Assembly: GCA_003427395.1 (NCBI GenBank)
Contig: BFEA01000001.1
Span: forward strand, 5,221,824 to 5,242,795
Origin: Chara braunii
Taxonomy: Eukaryota > Streptophyta > Charophyceae > Charales > Characeae
Reading direction: 5' to 3'
DNA: 20,972 bases
Part shown: piece after piece, positions 1 through 8,972 of the stretch
Layout: each line of letters begins with the position of its first letter
Numbering within the stretch: the first letter of the stretch is position 1
The notes under the pieces: generated by a model
What the model was told of the DNA's origin: nothing
What the model saw: the letters and a program-made list of their open reading frames with translations, nothing else
Database searches by the model: none
Program-made: the position numbers and the translations under genes

Positions 1-134
1 ATTACAGCTGTATTTTGAGCAAATTTCAGTCTACATGCGGCGGCAGTAATGACCACACGCTCGATTCGAGGGAAGAAGACGCTGGCACAAAACAAGCGTT
101 GCCTCCCCGAAATGCCCAGGGAACAGAACAGAAG

Positions 135-155
135 AAAAAAAAAAAAAAAAAAAAA
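135..155. repeat. poly-A tract
   Basis: A run of about 21 A bases follows a short non-repetitive start. It could be an old retroposon tail, but I see no body or target duplication to support that. Confidence 0.9.
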
Positions 156-189
156 CGTCCATCCATCTTAAAAAGACGACATTTCGACA

Positions 190-635
190 CCAACCTCATC
201 TAGTATTCCAAATTACACACGAAAAAAAAAATAAAAAAAATCCTGGGAATGCATATCTATCCTAATCGCACATTCTCTTTTCTCACTCGACAAACTGTTT
301 TTTCCCTCTAATCAGTCCTCTATCCACTATCCCGATCGCCTCTTATCCCCTATCCCGATCGCCTGATACGCATCATCCAGATCGCCTCCTACCCACTCTA
401 AGGACGTCTTTCATCCATTACCTGAAGGTTTGTTCATTTTTATTTTTTTCGCTGTGAATCGACACCTTTTATTTTATTCACTCTACATATAGAGAGGATG
501 ACCACATTCGCTGTCCCGCTTTCAACAACCCAAGCCTGAGGAACAAAGATCCAGGGATAAAAGATAATAGACGGCGGATCACGCATAACGGATATGATTA
601 TCGGATACACTTGACAGGATTATTATTGTTGGATA
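190..635. other. AT-rich non-coding stretch with a short tandem repeat
   Basis: No gene is visible. At 327-387 a motif close to CTATCCCGATCGCCT occurs three times at 23-24 bp spacing (327, 350 and, more diverged, 374). Near 600-650 the words GGATA and GGATAATG recur. Otherwise it is AT-rich, with short A and T runs. Confidence 0.6.
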
Positions 636-689
636 ATGGATAATGTAATTACAGTCCGACTCTATCTGACTTTATTGTGCCTCTCATCA

Positions 690-1099
690 TCAGAAGGCGC
701 TGCCGAGGATCTCACCCTTCTCCCAGACGTACGACACACCCCCTTTACCCTTCTTTGGGGGGGGTTGAGGCCTCCGGTTACGGTTCGACGCACCCCCTCT
801 AATTCCTTCGCCTGCCGACGGATCAGAGGACGACTGCGACACGTCGCCCACGAGATCGTCGCCAGATAGCGAATGCGAATGGGATCGCGACTCATCGTCC
901 GGCGCAGAGTCAAACGACTCCACGCCGTAATCCACAACATCGCCATCACGGATCCCCGCCGTCGATGACGGAACCGCCGCCTCCGCGTCGCTCACGCTGA
1001 CGACCCCCGTAAACCTACGTAACCCAGCCCCGCTCAGCTGATGGCCCTTCGGAATCCCCGACATCACCTTCACCAGCATTCTGCTCACGCTAGACGACA

Positions 1100-1100
<1 letters not shown>
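690..1100 (-). CDS. hypothetical protein, candidate first exon
   Basis: A 136-codon open frame starts with ATG at 1100, directly downstream on its own strand of a (GA)n tract, an arrangement common in plant-type 5' untranslated regions. The product begins MSSSVSRMLVKVMSG, has an acidic Ser/Asp-rich middle and a basic Pro/Lys segment (PQPPPKKGKGG) near residue 115. It shows no domain, signal peptide or membrane segment that I recognise. The DNA is much richer in GC than its flanks. A GTGAG splice-donor-like site lies at 715-711 on the minus strand, so the last eight codons may be intron. Without a recognised family this is an ORF with good context, not a proven gene; high GC also makes chance ORFs longer. 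Confidence 0.35.

Positions 1101-1104
<4 letters not shown>

Positions 1105-1189
<85 letters not shown>
1105..1189. repeat. (CT)n microsatellite
   Basis: About 42 uninterrupted CT units; read on the minus strand it is (GA)n. It ends four bases from the start codon of the minus-strand ORF at 1100, so it may lie in that gene's leader. Confidence 0.98.
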
Positions 1190-1191
<2 letters not shown>

Positions 1192-1320
1192 CACCACCCT
1201 GGCTGATCGTTCTTGCTGAGCTCCGTTTGCGTCTGCTGCTGCCTCGATGTCGTCGGAGATGGAGAGGGTTCGGTCAGTCGTTGCTTACGCTTGCCGCGGT
1301 CCGCGAGCTAATGGCTTTGG

Positions 1321-1590
1321 TTGATTCCCCGCTCGAGAGCTAATCACAAAGTTAGCGATGGCGCTTCACCCAGCTCGTTGCTGCCTCCCACAAAAGCGCA
1401 GGGGGATGGGACACGCGGCCCACCCGTCTCTCCCTCCCGACGACAGCACAGCACTTCGTCCTCGCCCAACACCCGCACTTTACGGCTGGACGAGCTGGCT
1501 AGCTACCAGCAGCAAGGCTATACCGATCACAAGCAAGGCTATGGCGACCACAAGCAATGCTATGGCGATCAGAAGCACAGGTCTTCCTGA
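1321..1590 (+). CDS. hypothetical ORF with a heptapeptide repeat
   Basis: An 89-codon frame. Its C-terminal part reads as three copies of a QGYGDHK-like heptapeptide because the 21-bp tandem repeat at 1511-1573 is a multiple of three. The N-terminal part is Ser/Pro/Arg-rich. There is no recognised domain and no nearby exon partner. It may simply be a repeat that happens to lie in an open frame. Confidence 0.15.
   Translation: MIPRSRANHKVSDGASPSSLLPPTKAQGDGTRGPPVSPSRRQHSTSSSPNTRTLRLDELASYQQQGYTDHKQGYGDHKQCYGDQKHRSS
1511..1573. repeat. 21-bp tandem repeat, 3 copies
   Basis: Three adjoining 21-bp units begin at 1511, 1532 and 1553, each close to AGCAAGGCTATGGCGACCAC plus A. They differ by a few substitutions and have no length change, so any reading frame is kept. 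Confidence 0.9.
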
Positions 1591-1992
1591 CCAGGGAGGA
1601 AAGAGAGGGCAAATGAGATGGAGAGAAGATGGAGAGAAGAGGGGGATGAGGGGACGCCAGAGGGGTAGATAGAAGGACCACAAGATGAGCGCGTTTGCAA
1701 GTGAATTTAACTGCCAGACAGACAATAAACAGGCTCTGCGACAGGAGGGGGGGGCTGTGCTGCAAGTGCATACGAACGGTGGTGGCTCGATACCATGACG
1801 CTGCGACCACGCCACAGAAGACGACGACCACCGATAACTCTGGGAGGTGGGTCAGCTCAAGCTCAATAATCCCTTGGCCCTGCTCGTGCGTACAAATACA
1901 ACAACAAATGCGCTCTCTCTCTGTGTGTGCGTATCTGAAGACTGTCCCATTCTCTGGTACAAACAATTGTAATTGTAATGACCAGTGGTCAA

Positions 1993-2149
1993 GTCCCACT
2001 ACCGGTAGCAGCGTTGAGTTCCCTCAACGCCCGAATCTGGTCGTGTTTGTGGAGATGTGCGGTTGAGGAAACTCAAGGCCATTTCTGCATATCTCCAGCG
2101 AGCACGATCAGATTCGGGGGTTGAGGAAACTTAACGCTGTTAGTGGGAC
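1993..2149. mobile_element. 157-bp inverted-repeat element (MITE-like)
   Basis: The element opens with GTCCCACTA and closes with its exact reverse complement. Inside this, 36-bp arms at 2010-2045 and 2103-2138 match at 32 of 36 positions. A third partial copy of the arm word GGTTGAGGAAACT lies in the middle, and GGAGAT...ATCTCC pairs inside that, so the whole element can fold into one long hairpin. It has no coding capacity. I could not find a clear target-site duplication, so the superfamily is unassigned. Confidence 0.7.
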
Positions 2150-2202
2150 CTGCCCCCGGGGCGTTCTATTCGGGTAAGTACTGACTCGGTATCCTAAGCA
2201 CT

Positions 2203-2449
2203 TTTTTTTTTTTTTTTTTTTTAAACAGGCTGTCATTTTTCTTTTTTTTTTATAATTATTATTATTTTTTATTTTTTGAAACTCCCTCACTTTATTGCAA
2301 GGAGCCTGAAGTTTCTCATTGGCTGTCAATTTATTGCACGGGCACAAAACTGGCCAAAAAAAAAAAAAAAAAANACTAGCCATTTTNTATTTTTNTTTTT
2401 TTTTTTAAAAAANANANATCTANATNTCCAAAAAAAAAAAAAAAAAAAA
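2203..2449. repeat. poly-T/poly-A low-complexity block with ambiguous bases
   Basis: Several T runs and A runs of about 10-20 bases, with single Ns at 2374, 2387, 2395, 2413, 2415, 2417, 2423 and 2426. The Ns sit next to the homopolymers, which points to consensus uncertainty rather than biology. Confidence 0.9.
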
Positions 2450-2516
2450 CAGAACGGGGCGCGAGACGGAAAGAAAAATCACTACTCAAGCACCCGAACA
2501 GAACGTACGGTCACTA

Positions 2517-2599
2517 TAGATGTATCTGGGTGCACATGCAGTCTAAAGGCATACGGACACTACGGTAGATTGGGACGGAATGGCGGTCAGATACATCTA
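2517..2599. repeat. 12-bp perfect inverted repeat
   Basis: TAGATGTATCTG at 2517-2528 pairs exactly with CAGATACATCTA at 2588-2599. A third diverged word, CAGATACATTTA, follows near 2622. It may be a terminal pair of a very short element. Confidence 0.6.
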
Positions 2600-2668
2600 G
2601 GCGTGGCCGAATATGCAGTCAGATACATTTAGGAAAGTCCTCGTGTGAGTATGGCCTACATACAGCTA

Positions 2669-2963
2669 AAATGACCGCACGTTGTATTCGGGGGAAGACA
2701 GGGGTGGTCGCATCACGAGCCATCCGCCAGGATTTTGAACGCGTCTGGGAAGGAATGACCAGGTCCATTCCAAATGATGTGGATTTCACAAAAATAAGAA
2801 AAAAAAAAATTTGATGTGGATGACGAGTGATACCGCAGTAATGACGGTACGTAGTATTCGGGTGAAGACGGTAGTAGGTGCACCTTCATGCCATCTGCGA
2901 AGACTGTGAATGAATCTGGTCAAGAAATTTGACTAGGAGCGTTCATTCAAAATGTTATGAGAC
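2669..2963 (+). repeat. about 170-bp direct duplication, diverged
   Basis: ATGACCGCACGTTGTATTCG at 2671 recurs as ATGACGGTACGTAGTATTCG at 2841. Similarity continues in patches through GAAGAC, GCCATC and CATTC...AAATG. The two units are adjacent and clearly old. I see no gene in them. Confidence 0.6.
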
Positions 2964-3102
2964 GACGAGTGCTGCAACCACGGCCCGAGCGCGGACTGGG
3001 TGTAATGTCGCGCGCGCGGAGATAAGGGTCGGCGCACACACGCTACTACTCTACTGGCTGTCAAAAAAAGGACACTCTATTGGCTGTCTGCACTCGTGGG
3101 CA

Positions 3103-3221
3103 AGGTCCCACTTAAGCAAATTAGGAGATTTGGGCCGTTGATCTTTGCTACCTACGGTCAGTATCTCTCAATCCGTGCAAGTGGGACCTACAGTAGCCCC
3201 GGGCCGAGAGTCCCACTTGCA
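3103..3221. mobile_element. cluster of GTCCCACTT termini
   Basis: AGGTCCCACTT at 3103-3113 is the exact reverse complement of 3179-3189. TGCAAGTGGGAC at 3176-3187 also pairs exactly with GTCCCACTTGCA at 3210-3221. The same core ends the element at 1993-2149 and occurs again near 20193. The 87-bp and 46-bp units could be small or nested elements of one family. No target-site duplications were confirmed. Confidence 0.45.
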
Positions 3222-3655
3222 AAGAGGATTTAATGAGCCTCCCGAATCGAGACGCGGAAAAGCAGATCCCGCCCAATATTATGCACTTGTCCGATGACAC
3301 GTCCAGATTCAGGTGTCATATTCAATCCAATCCAACCCTCTTTGCTGGTGGGGCCCCGCCCTCGCTCCGCGGTTAGAGGGATCGGGGTAAAATAACCGAG
3401 TGAACTGTCGTTGAAGGTTCGTCAGCGAGTTCCTGTGCGAAGGCCTGCGCGCAGACTGCCTGCGGAAGGGCGACCGGAACGGTAGGTGTAGTCGCCGCCA
3501 GGAATGAACCTCGGCGCATTTACGGTCAGATTCTGTCGCTCTGTTGTGAACATGGAGGGGTACGTGTCTCCGTGTCGGTTGTCCCGGCACGAAATCTGAA
3601 ACGTCTTTTTGTTTTTCTGGGGGCCCTAACTAACAAACTGGATGCATACGCACAT
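3222..3655. other. non-repetitive sequence without a recognisable gene
   Basis: Moderate GC, with short open frames on both strands but none with a recognised domain or good start context. I see nothing more in it. Confidence 0.4.
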
Positions 3656-3659
3656 TTCT

Positions 3660-3800
3660 TTTCTTTCTTTTTTTTTCTTTTTTTTTTGGAACTTTTTTGG
3701 AATTTTCTTGTTTTTCTGCCCCTTTTGCATGCACATATGCTTGCGGGGGCTCCTGCCCCAACGCACGTGTGTTTTTATTTTTTCGAATTTGTTTTTTAAA
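3660..3800. repeat. T-rich low-complexity tract
   Basis: Dominated by TTTTTC, TTTCTT and long T runs. The encoded phenylalanine runs are a product of base composition and are not a gene. Confidence 0.85.
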
Positions 3801-3877
3801 TAAAGGCTAATTTTTTAAGCCCAATCCAGTCTGGACAGGACGGCCTTTCAGGCCTTTTTTTATTGTCATTATAGTAT

Positions 3878-3909
3878 TATATACGGGGAACCCTATATAC
3901 GGGGAACCC
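3878..3909 (+). repeat. 16-bp tandem repeat, 2 copies, with palindrome
   Basis: TATATACGGGGAACCC occurs twice head to tail (3878-3893 and 3894-3909). Each holds GGGGAACCC, and the second extends to the perfect palindrome ACGGGGAACCCCGT. Confidence 0.85.
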
Positions 3910-3996
3910 CGTAGCAGCCAGCCACACCCCTGCTCAAGCCTCAAATTCCCTGTGCCAACTGTTTCGTCGGACTTCCACCCTGTGTTGTCATATCCG

Positions 3997-4073
3997 TGTG
4001 TGTGTGTGTGTGTGGGGGNGAGAGAGAGAGATAGAGATAGAGATAGGAGGGAGGGAGGGAGGGAGAGAGATGG
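3997..4073. repeat. compound GT / GA / GATA / GGGA microsatellite
   Basis: (GT)n is followed by an N at 4019, then GA, GATAGA and GGGA units in series. Confidence 0.95.
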
Positions 4074-4089
4074 AGAATATGCGCTATAA

Positions 4090-4116
4090 GCTTCAAGATG
4101 CTTCAAGATGCTTCAA
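4090..4116 (+). repeat. 10-bp tandem repeat
   Basis: GCTTCAAGAT is repeated at 4090 and 4100, with a partial third copy at 4110. Confidence 0.85.
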
Positions 4117-4687
4117 CTTCGGACAGAAAAATAACAAATAATGATAATGACAATGACAATAAAAGCATCAAACAGAAAGGGGAGATTCTGAGTTATACCC
4201 CTCAATGATTACATACATGTCAAATGCCCCTAAAAGATCTTGGTAGAGCTTCACGTCTGTTCAACTGGTCATCTTTGCAATATACCCCTACCCGGGCACC
4301 TCATCAAACTTTTCAAAATACCCTGGTAGGTGCCAACTTTCGAAGGGCCCAATTAGTTCTCGATTTACCCCTACCGGCCTACGTCCATGCATTAAGGCGA
4401 TAGCAAAAAGAGGGGTACCGCCAAAGCTCAAGAGAGATCCAAAGAGTAGGAACAACAAAAACTCAGGGCTTCAGAAGATCGTTTGGGTACAGAAGCTGGT
4501 ATGTCATAAGTCCACCAAGCGCAAGGGAGATGGAGGGAAAGGGTCTGAGAATTCAGAGGGCTGGCGCAGGGGGACATATGGGTCAACAGAAGTCCAGTCC
4601 TGGTAGATGAGGTAGTAGTCCCTGATTAACTTCTCCTGGTGCTCCCCTTGTCCCCCACTCCATTTTACCTTCCCAAGCACCAAACCA
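4117..4687. other. non-coding stretch, nothing recognised
   Basis: AT-leaning unique-looking sequence with several TACCCCT words (near 4195, 4285 and 4374) but no ordered repeat and no plausible exon. Confidence 0.4.
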
Positions 4688-4783
4688 GCATCTTTTTTTT
4701 TTGTTTGTTTTTTGTTTTTTAATGGGAACAATGCTCCAATCTATTCGTGGGGAGCACGTGCTGGGAACCGGGCCCAGCGTCCC
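4688..4783 (-). mobile_element. T-tailed dispersed repeat, copy 1
   Basis: It starts GCATC followed by a T-rich run, then a body containing GGGGAGCACGTGCTGG and CCGGGCCCAGCGTCCC. Copy 2 lies at 5270-5415 in the same orientation. Read on the minus strand the body precedes an A-rich tail, as in a retroposon. No Pol III boxes are visible in the body, so the class is uncertain. Confidence 0.5.
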
Positions 4784-4897
4784 ATATAGAAAATGACATA
4801 GGATTTTGAAAAATTTGAGAGTTTGCAGTACCAGGGCCACTACCCCGCTTTGGCTAAGAGCTAGATTAAGAGATACAAACAAGCTACCCAAAATAGG

Positions 4898-5245
4898 CAA
4901 AAATTCAGGAAAAGATTCAGACCCCCTCCATCCTCATTACCTCACTCTGCAAGTCTTACTGCAGCAGAGCCACCATCTCTGCTGCTGCTGTACCCTATTA
5001 CCGTCCTACCAGCTGGCCCCCTCACTAGTAGGATGCTTGATATCCAACCTTCTTCTCCCACTCACCAAGGCAAAGTTTCAGGAAACGTCTCAAACCCCCC
5101 CATCCATCCTCTTTACCTCACTCCAGGAAGACTTACTGCAGCAGAGCCACCATCTCTGCCGCTGCTATACCCTATTTCCATCCTACCAGCTAGCCCCTTC
5201 ACTGGTTCGACGCTTGATATCCCGCCATCTACTTCCAACACCAAC
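4898..5245 (+). repeat. 177-bp tandem duplication, 2 copies
   Basis: Two head-to-tail units, offset 177 bp. CTTACTGCAGCAGAGCCACC occurs at 4955 and 5132, and TACCAGCT, GCTTGATATCC and CCATCCTC keep the same order in both. Similarity looks high but the units are not identical. The block lies between the two copies of the T-tailed repeat. Confidence 0.85.
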
Positions 5246-5269
5246 CAGTGTCATTCTGACAGCAGATCT

Positions 5270-5415
5270 GCATCTTTTTTTTTTTTTTTTTAATTTTTAA
5301 AACAAGCCGAGAGAGTGCTAGGGGTGCTGGTAACAGCAGACACCGCTAGCACTCTCGGGGAGGCTCCATCTATTGGTGGGGAGCATCACCTGCTGGAAAC
5401 CGGGTCCAGCGTCCC
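5270..5415 (-). mobile_element. T-tailed dispersed repeat, copy 2, with inserted hairpin
   Basis: It starts GCATC plus a T run like copy 1 and ends with the same body (CTATTGGTGGGGAGCA ... CCGGGTCCAGCGTCCC). Between T run and body it carries the hairpin at 5307-5358, which copy 1 lacks. Confidence 0.5.
5307..5358. repeat. long imperfect hairpin
   Basis: CCGAGAGAGTGCTAG at 5307 pairs with CTAGCACTCTCGG ending at 5358, allowing a 2-nt bulge. The interior continues as GGTG/CACC and CTG-GTAA-CAG. Nearly all of the 52 nt can pair. It lies inside copy 2 of the T-tailed repeat and is absent from copy 1. Confidence 0.75.
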
Positions 5416-5970
5416 TTCTTTTACATCTCGTCGGAAATGCCTTATGTTTGAGTAAGACAGAAAAGAGTCTGCATCAACTGAATTGTTGAATGATTGTTGG
5501 GATTTTCTTCTTGGAGTGGAGGTGTTCAATCTGTGCTTTTACACCTTCCCATTGAGTTGTGATGTTGTCCTGTATCTGTTATTTAATGGAGTCGGCGAAC
5601 TCCGGTCCCTAGCCTCCTTACTGCTGTAAACATAAGAGTAATATTACAGTAGTAGCGAATTCCGCAGAATCTGGCAAACATGGACAGAAACTACTGGGGC
5701 CTCAGTCCTGTATTTGGTGGAGGTAAGGGGAACCCCTCGGAAAGACCTAATGCGGATTTGTGTAAGCGAGAAGATTGACAGCAAAGGAGATCTTTCTGTG
5801 GAAATCTGGGGGCTATCATAACTACCAGACTCAGTGAGGCTGGACCCGGGGGCCTGGGCCTGGAGAGGACTGGGTCGGGGAGGGTTATCTCTCCCTTTCG
5901 GCAACTTTTACACATCGATGGACCTGCTACCACCGACCGCTCCCCCATCCTGGTGGCAAAAAATGGTTGC
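5416..5970. other. non-coding stretch, nothing recognised
   Basis: Unique-looking sequence. The open frames on the minus strand overlap each other and have no recognised domain. Confidence 0.4.
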
Positions 5971-5974
5971 TTAA

Positions 5975-6124
5975 ACCACCGGTACTTCCTAAAGTCGTGC
6001 CTGTATACAAGCCATGATTTTAGGAAACACAAGGGCCACTACAGGAGCGCCCGAATTCATCCGACTGTAAATGTTTCTACTCTATTTTTTTCCGCGGCCG
6101 ATAGCTGGCCCGAGTATTGGTGGT
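5975..6124. mobile_element. TTAA-flanked inverted-repeat element, 150 bp
   Basis: The element begins ACCACCGGTA and ends TATTGGTGGT, and is flanked on both sides by TTAA (5971-5974 and 6125-6128). TTAA duplication is the hallmark of piggyBac-type insertion, although known piggyBac ends usually begin with CC. It has no coding capacity. The same termini occur at 6282, 7408-7597 and 7609. Confidence 0.65.
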
Positions 6125-6281
6125 TTAACAACAGATGCAGGGAAGGTCAGTGGCACGTTCAACAAGCTGTGGTCTTAGTTGAAACTTCTTCCGTCCCAGA
6201 GGTACGCAGGCAGACTTTGGCTCCTCTCACTCTTGTTTACACCATCGGCAGTTTGACTAACCAGCTGAGAACTCAACTTAA

Positions 6282-6298
6282 ACCACCAGTGCCTTTCC
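6282..6298 (+). mobile_element. single left terminus of the TTAA family
   Basis: TTAA at 6278-6281 is followed by ACCACCAGTG and C-rich sequence. The next right-hand terminus downstream is at 7597, so this could be the left end of a 1316-bp element (6282-7597) or an orphan end. Confidence 0.45.
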
Positions 6299-6319
6299 CC
6301 GCTTGAAAATCCGAGGCGC

Positions 6320-6405
6320 GGCGGTTAACACGGAGGCCTATTCAGCCTCCGGCGCCGGCCAGGGCGGTTAACACGGAGGCCTATTCGGCCTCCAACACCG
6401 ACCAG
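6320..6405 (+). repeat. 43-bp tandem repeat, 2 copies
   Basis: Units start at 6320 and 6363 with GGCGGTTAACACGGAGGCCT. Each holds a hairpin: GGAGGC/GCCTCC in the first, lengthened to GGAGGCC/GGCCTCC by one A-to-G change in the second. Confidence 0.9.
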
Positions 6406-6880
6406 GTACGTCAGCCGCCCTTGGCGCGCAGTGCCCGCCTCCAATGTACGAGAAAGGTACTGGCCGTTTATGGTGTGACTTACCTGCATCAAAGCAAATC
6501 TGGAAATGGTGGGCAGGACCGCGACACTGGAACAAACTCTTTGATTGGAAATGCAGGTGGGACGAGGAATGAGTACTGTTTGGTGTGAGTCCAGTAGCTC
6601 GCCCGGGCACTGATGATGGCATCTATGTGGCACAGATATGCAGATCTGTCATTGGTTCAGTGATCTGCAATCAGACACACAGGGCCCTCTTTGAACGGCA
6701 GGGAATGTCTGCCATTGGAAATCAAAGAGCAGGTGCGAGTCCGGGTTATCAGAGAAGTACAGGGGAGCTGATGCAGAAGCAACTGCGAAAGATGGCACTC
6801 AGTTGATGGGTGAAAATGGTTTCCGCAAACTTGGGCCAGGAAAAGACAACTTGCTTCTTTCGGAATCGACAGTAGCTTAT
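6406..6880. other. no gene recognised
   Basis: Moderate-GC sequence with short open frames on both strands. None shows a recognisable domain or clear splice context. Confidence 0.4.
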
Positions 6881-7027
6881 TGATTTGTCCTTGACTTATT
6901 TTCCTGCCCTCTGAACAAAATAGGTATACTGATTTGTCCTTGACTTATTTCCCTGCCCTCTGAACAAAATAGGTAGACTGATTTGCCCTTGACTTGTGTT
7001 CCTGCCCTCTGAACAAAACAGGTACCT
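6881..7027 (+). repeat. 49-bp minisatellite, 3 copies
   Basis: TGATTTGTCCTTGACTTATT begins at 6881 and 6930, with a slightly diverged third copy at 6979. The spacing is exactly 49 bp. Each unit also holds CCTGCCCTCTGAACAAAA and a GGTA end. Confidence 0.95.
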
Positions 7028-7403
7028 TCTCAACACTAGGGCACTCGGTGCGTTAGCCTCAGTAGGCTGGCAGTTTGTTGGACTGGGGTGGTTGCAGTGT
7101 CAGCGGGACAGGAACACTTCGGCTCAACTGGATCGCTTTAGATCTCGTTTGATTTTTATTTTTGTTTTCTTTTCAAACACACACACCCCTTCTCTTCTAG
7201 GGGTCAGCAGTATCTGGTTTGATATGTTGTAGTAACTTTGTACATAGATTAGCTTCTGACAGGATAGGTAGGACCTGTATGAAGAAGAAGAGCAGAGGCT
7301 CGATGGAAATGGTTTTGTCTGTAATGGGCCTGCCGACCGCTGACATGCAGTGGATTTGGTAAGCCGAAGCTGCATAGTGGGCCCAGCCTCATTTGCTTTC
7401 ACA
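7028..7403. other. no gene recognised
   Basis: Mixed-composition sequence with T-rich patches around 7150-7180. I see no repeats or exon signals worth reporting. Confidence 0.4.
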
Positions 7404-7407
7404 TTAA

Positions 7408-7597
7408 ACCACCAGTACCTTGCCGAGCGATTTTTCTCTTGCGCGGCCGTGAATGCACCACATTTTTTGCTGGCTGGCCTACCAGGGTCAAAATAGCTGG
7501 CAGCGCGAGCCAAAAGGAGGCCCATGCCGCCTCGTTTTGTTTTGGGCGAGCAGGGTGTTTCCAGGCTCAGCAAGGGAAGGGTCGAAATACTGGTGGT
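7408..7597. mobile_element. TTAA-flanked inverted-repeat element, 190 bp
   Basis: It begins ACCACCAGTACC and ends AATACTGGTGGT. TTAA lies on both sides (7404-7407 and 7598-7601). Ten terminal bases are perfectly inverted and the interior is unlike the 150-bp relative at 5975-6124. It is non-coding. The right end abuts another left end at 7609. Confidence 0.7.
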
Positions 7598-7618
7598 TTA
7601 AACTTTAAACCACCAGTA
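7588..7618. repeat. 31-nt palindrome at the junction of two TTAA elements
   Basis: Fifteen bases (TACTGGTGGTTTAAA) are followed by a single C and then by their exact reverse complement. It is formed by a right terminus and a left terminus placed back to back, with two TTAA sites three bases apart. Confidence 0.9.
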
Positions 7619-7700
7619 GGTTTTCCAGCCATTTTTGTCTGACGTGGCTGCATGTGCGCCATGTCAGGCGGGATTCACCTGCCCCTGGTTTCACATCGAC

Positions 7701-7750
7701 AACATCCAGGCAAAACGGGTTGCCCCGTGAACTCGTTTTGCCTGGATGTT
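7701..7750. repeat. perfect 17-bp inverted repeat, 16-nt loop
   Basis: AACATCCAGGCAAAACG at 7701-7717 pairs exactly with 7734-7750. The loop includes CCCCGTGAAC. The arms extend two more pairs outward past one mismatch. Identical arms imply a recent origin or selection for the structure. Confidence 0.9.
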
Positions 7751-8030
7751 TTCCACACAAAATCAGAGGGCGGTGCATCCCACCCAACGCTGTGATGAGC
7801 TACAATTTACATGCGCGCGGATGCCTGCACGATAGGAAAGATGGCCCAAAACAGACCTGTGTATTCCCAAAAGGGCTGTTTTCTTTGGTTGCCCCTTCTC
7901 TTTAAATTCCATTTTGCAAATGTACCATAGTTCAAAGTTGCGAGATGTGAGGGGTAGTTCTGGAACTTGCAAGATGATATGTTTCGATTTTCCTGAGTAA
8001 CAGTTAGAACGCTGTCGGGCCAAATACGGA

Positions 8031-8056
8031 CCAAATACCCTTACAAGGGTATTTGG
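8031..8056. repeat. perfect 12-bp inverted repeat, 2-nt spacer
   Basis: CCAAATACCCTT, then AC, then AAGGGTATTTGG. An additional CCAAATAC lies just upstream at 8020. It could be the tip of a hairpin element or a dimeric protein-binding site. Confidence 0.85.
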
Positions 8057-8485
8057 CCATGCTTTTGCAGTCGACACAGCGACGACGTCGGCTATCAAGA
8101 TGGGGCCGGTCCGAAAGTTCAAGGCGCGTGCGTTTTTCGCACAACGCGTTGAAACAATTTCCTTGACCATTGAGGCCGGAGCTAATCGGTGAAAAAAAAT
8201 CCTTGACCTATGCGCGCGGGTTACTGTGACAAGCATTTTGATGTAATACCCTTCGGCCGAGAAGGTCGAGGGGTCGATTGGATTAGTGTTATGTCAGGTA
8301 AATCTACGATGCACGCTGAGACTTAATCATCAGTACATGAGTCAGGATAAACTAATATACGCCGCGACCATATGGCCGGAGCGATTATTAGAGTGTGATC
8401 ATCAGCGCCCGGATTGCTAGTACCTGCTCGAGCAGTGCCTCAGACCTTACTCGTATACCGCAAGCTAGGTTGAGACCCTCGCTTG
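8057..8485. other. no gene recognised
   Basis: A minus-strand open frame of 157 codons ends in this area (7763-8236), but it runs through both perfect inverted repeats and has no recognised domain. I treat it as chance. Nothing else is visible. Confidence 0.4.
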
Positions 8486-8506
8486 GCCTCCCATGTAAAG
8501 GGAGGC
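8486..8506. repeat. 7-bp hairpin
   Basis: GCCTCCC pairs with GGGAGGC across a 7-nt loop. It is not followed by a T run, so it is not terminator-like. Confidence 0.6.
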
Positions 8507-8972
8507 GTTTGCCTTTTGGACGGTGACTTCCTGACCGCGCGGGCACCCAAGCAGCTGGTATTTTTTCCCTTTGGAAGGAAACATCATTGTGAACCCTTGT
8601 ATCGTCCGCATATGCTCTAAACTCAGGCTACTTGAACTGGTACCCGCCTATCTACCGACACTAAGCCTCTAAAAATGCCAACTTTTGTCGTCTTCTGCTC
8701 GGTCTTGAGTACCCAGTACATCTACCGCCCCTTGGCGGCACCGACTTACCTGCTACTTGAGTGATTTCCCCATTGTTATAAGTGTGAGGGCGTACCCCGC
8801 TACTTGATAACTCTCTTGCTGCAACCCTCAATGCCATGACCACAGGTAAGTACCAGCCCTTCGGGCTATCCGATTAACCAATTGCCCTTGCGGGTTACAC
8901 ATACACTCTGACTGACAAACGCTCAGACAAGCACATAGACGAGCAAGCGTGTGCACACACAGACTTAGAGAC

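Noticed and set aside
7763-8236. 157-codon minus-strand frame
   Set aside because: It has no recognised domain and spans a perfect inverted repeat; length is within chance expectation.
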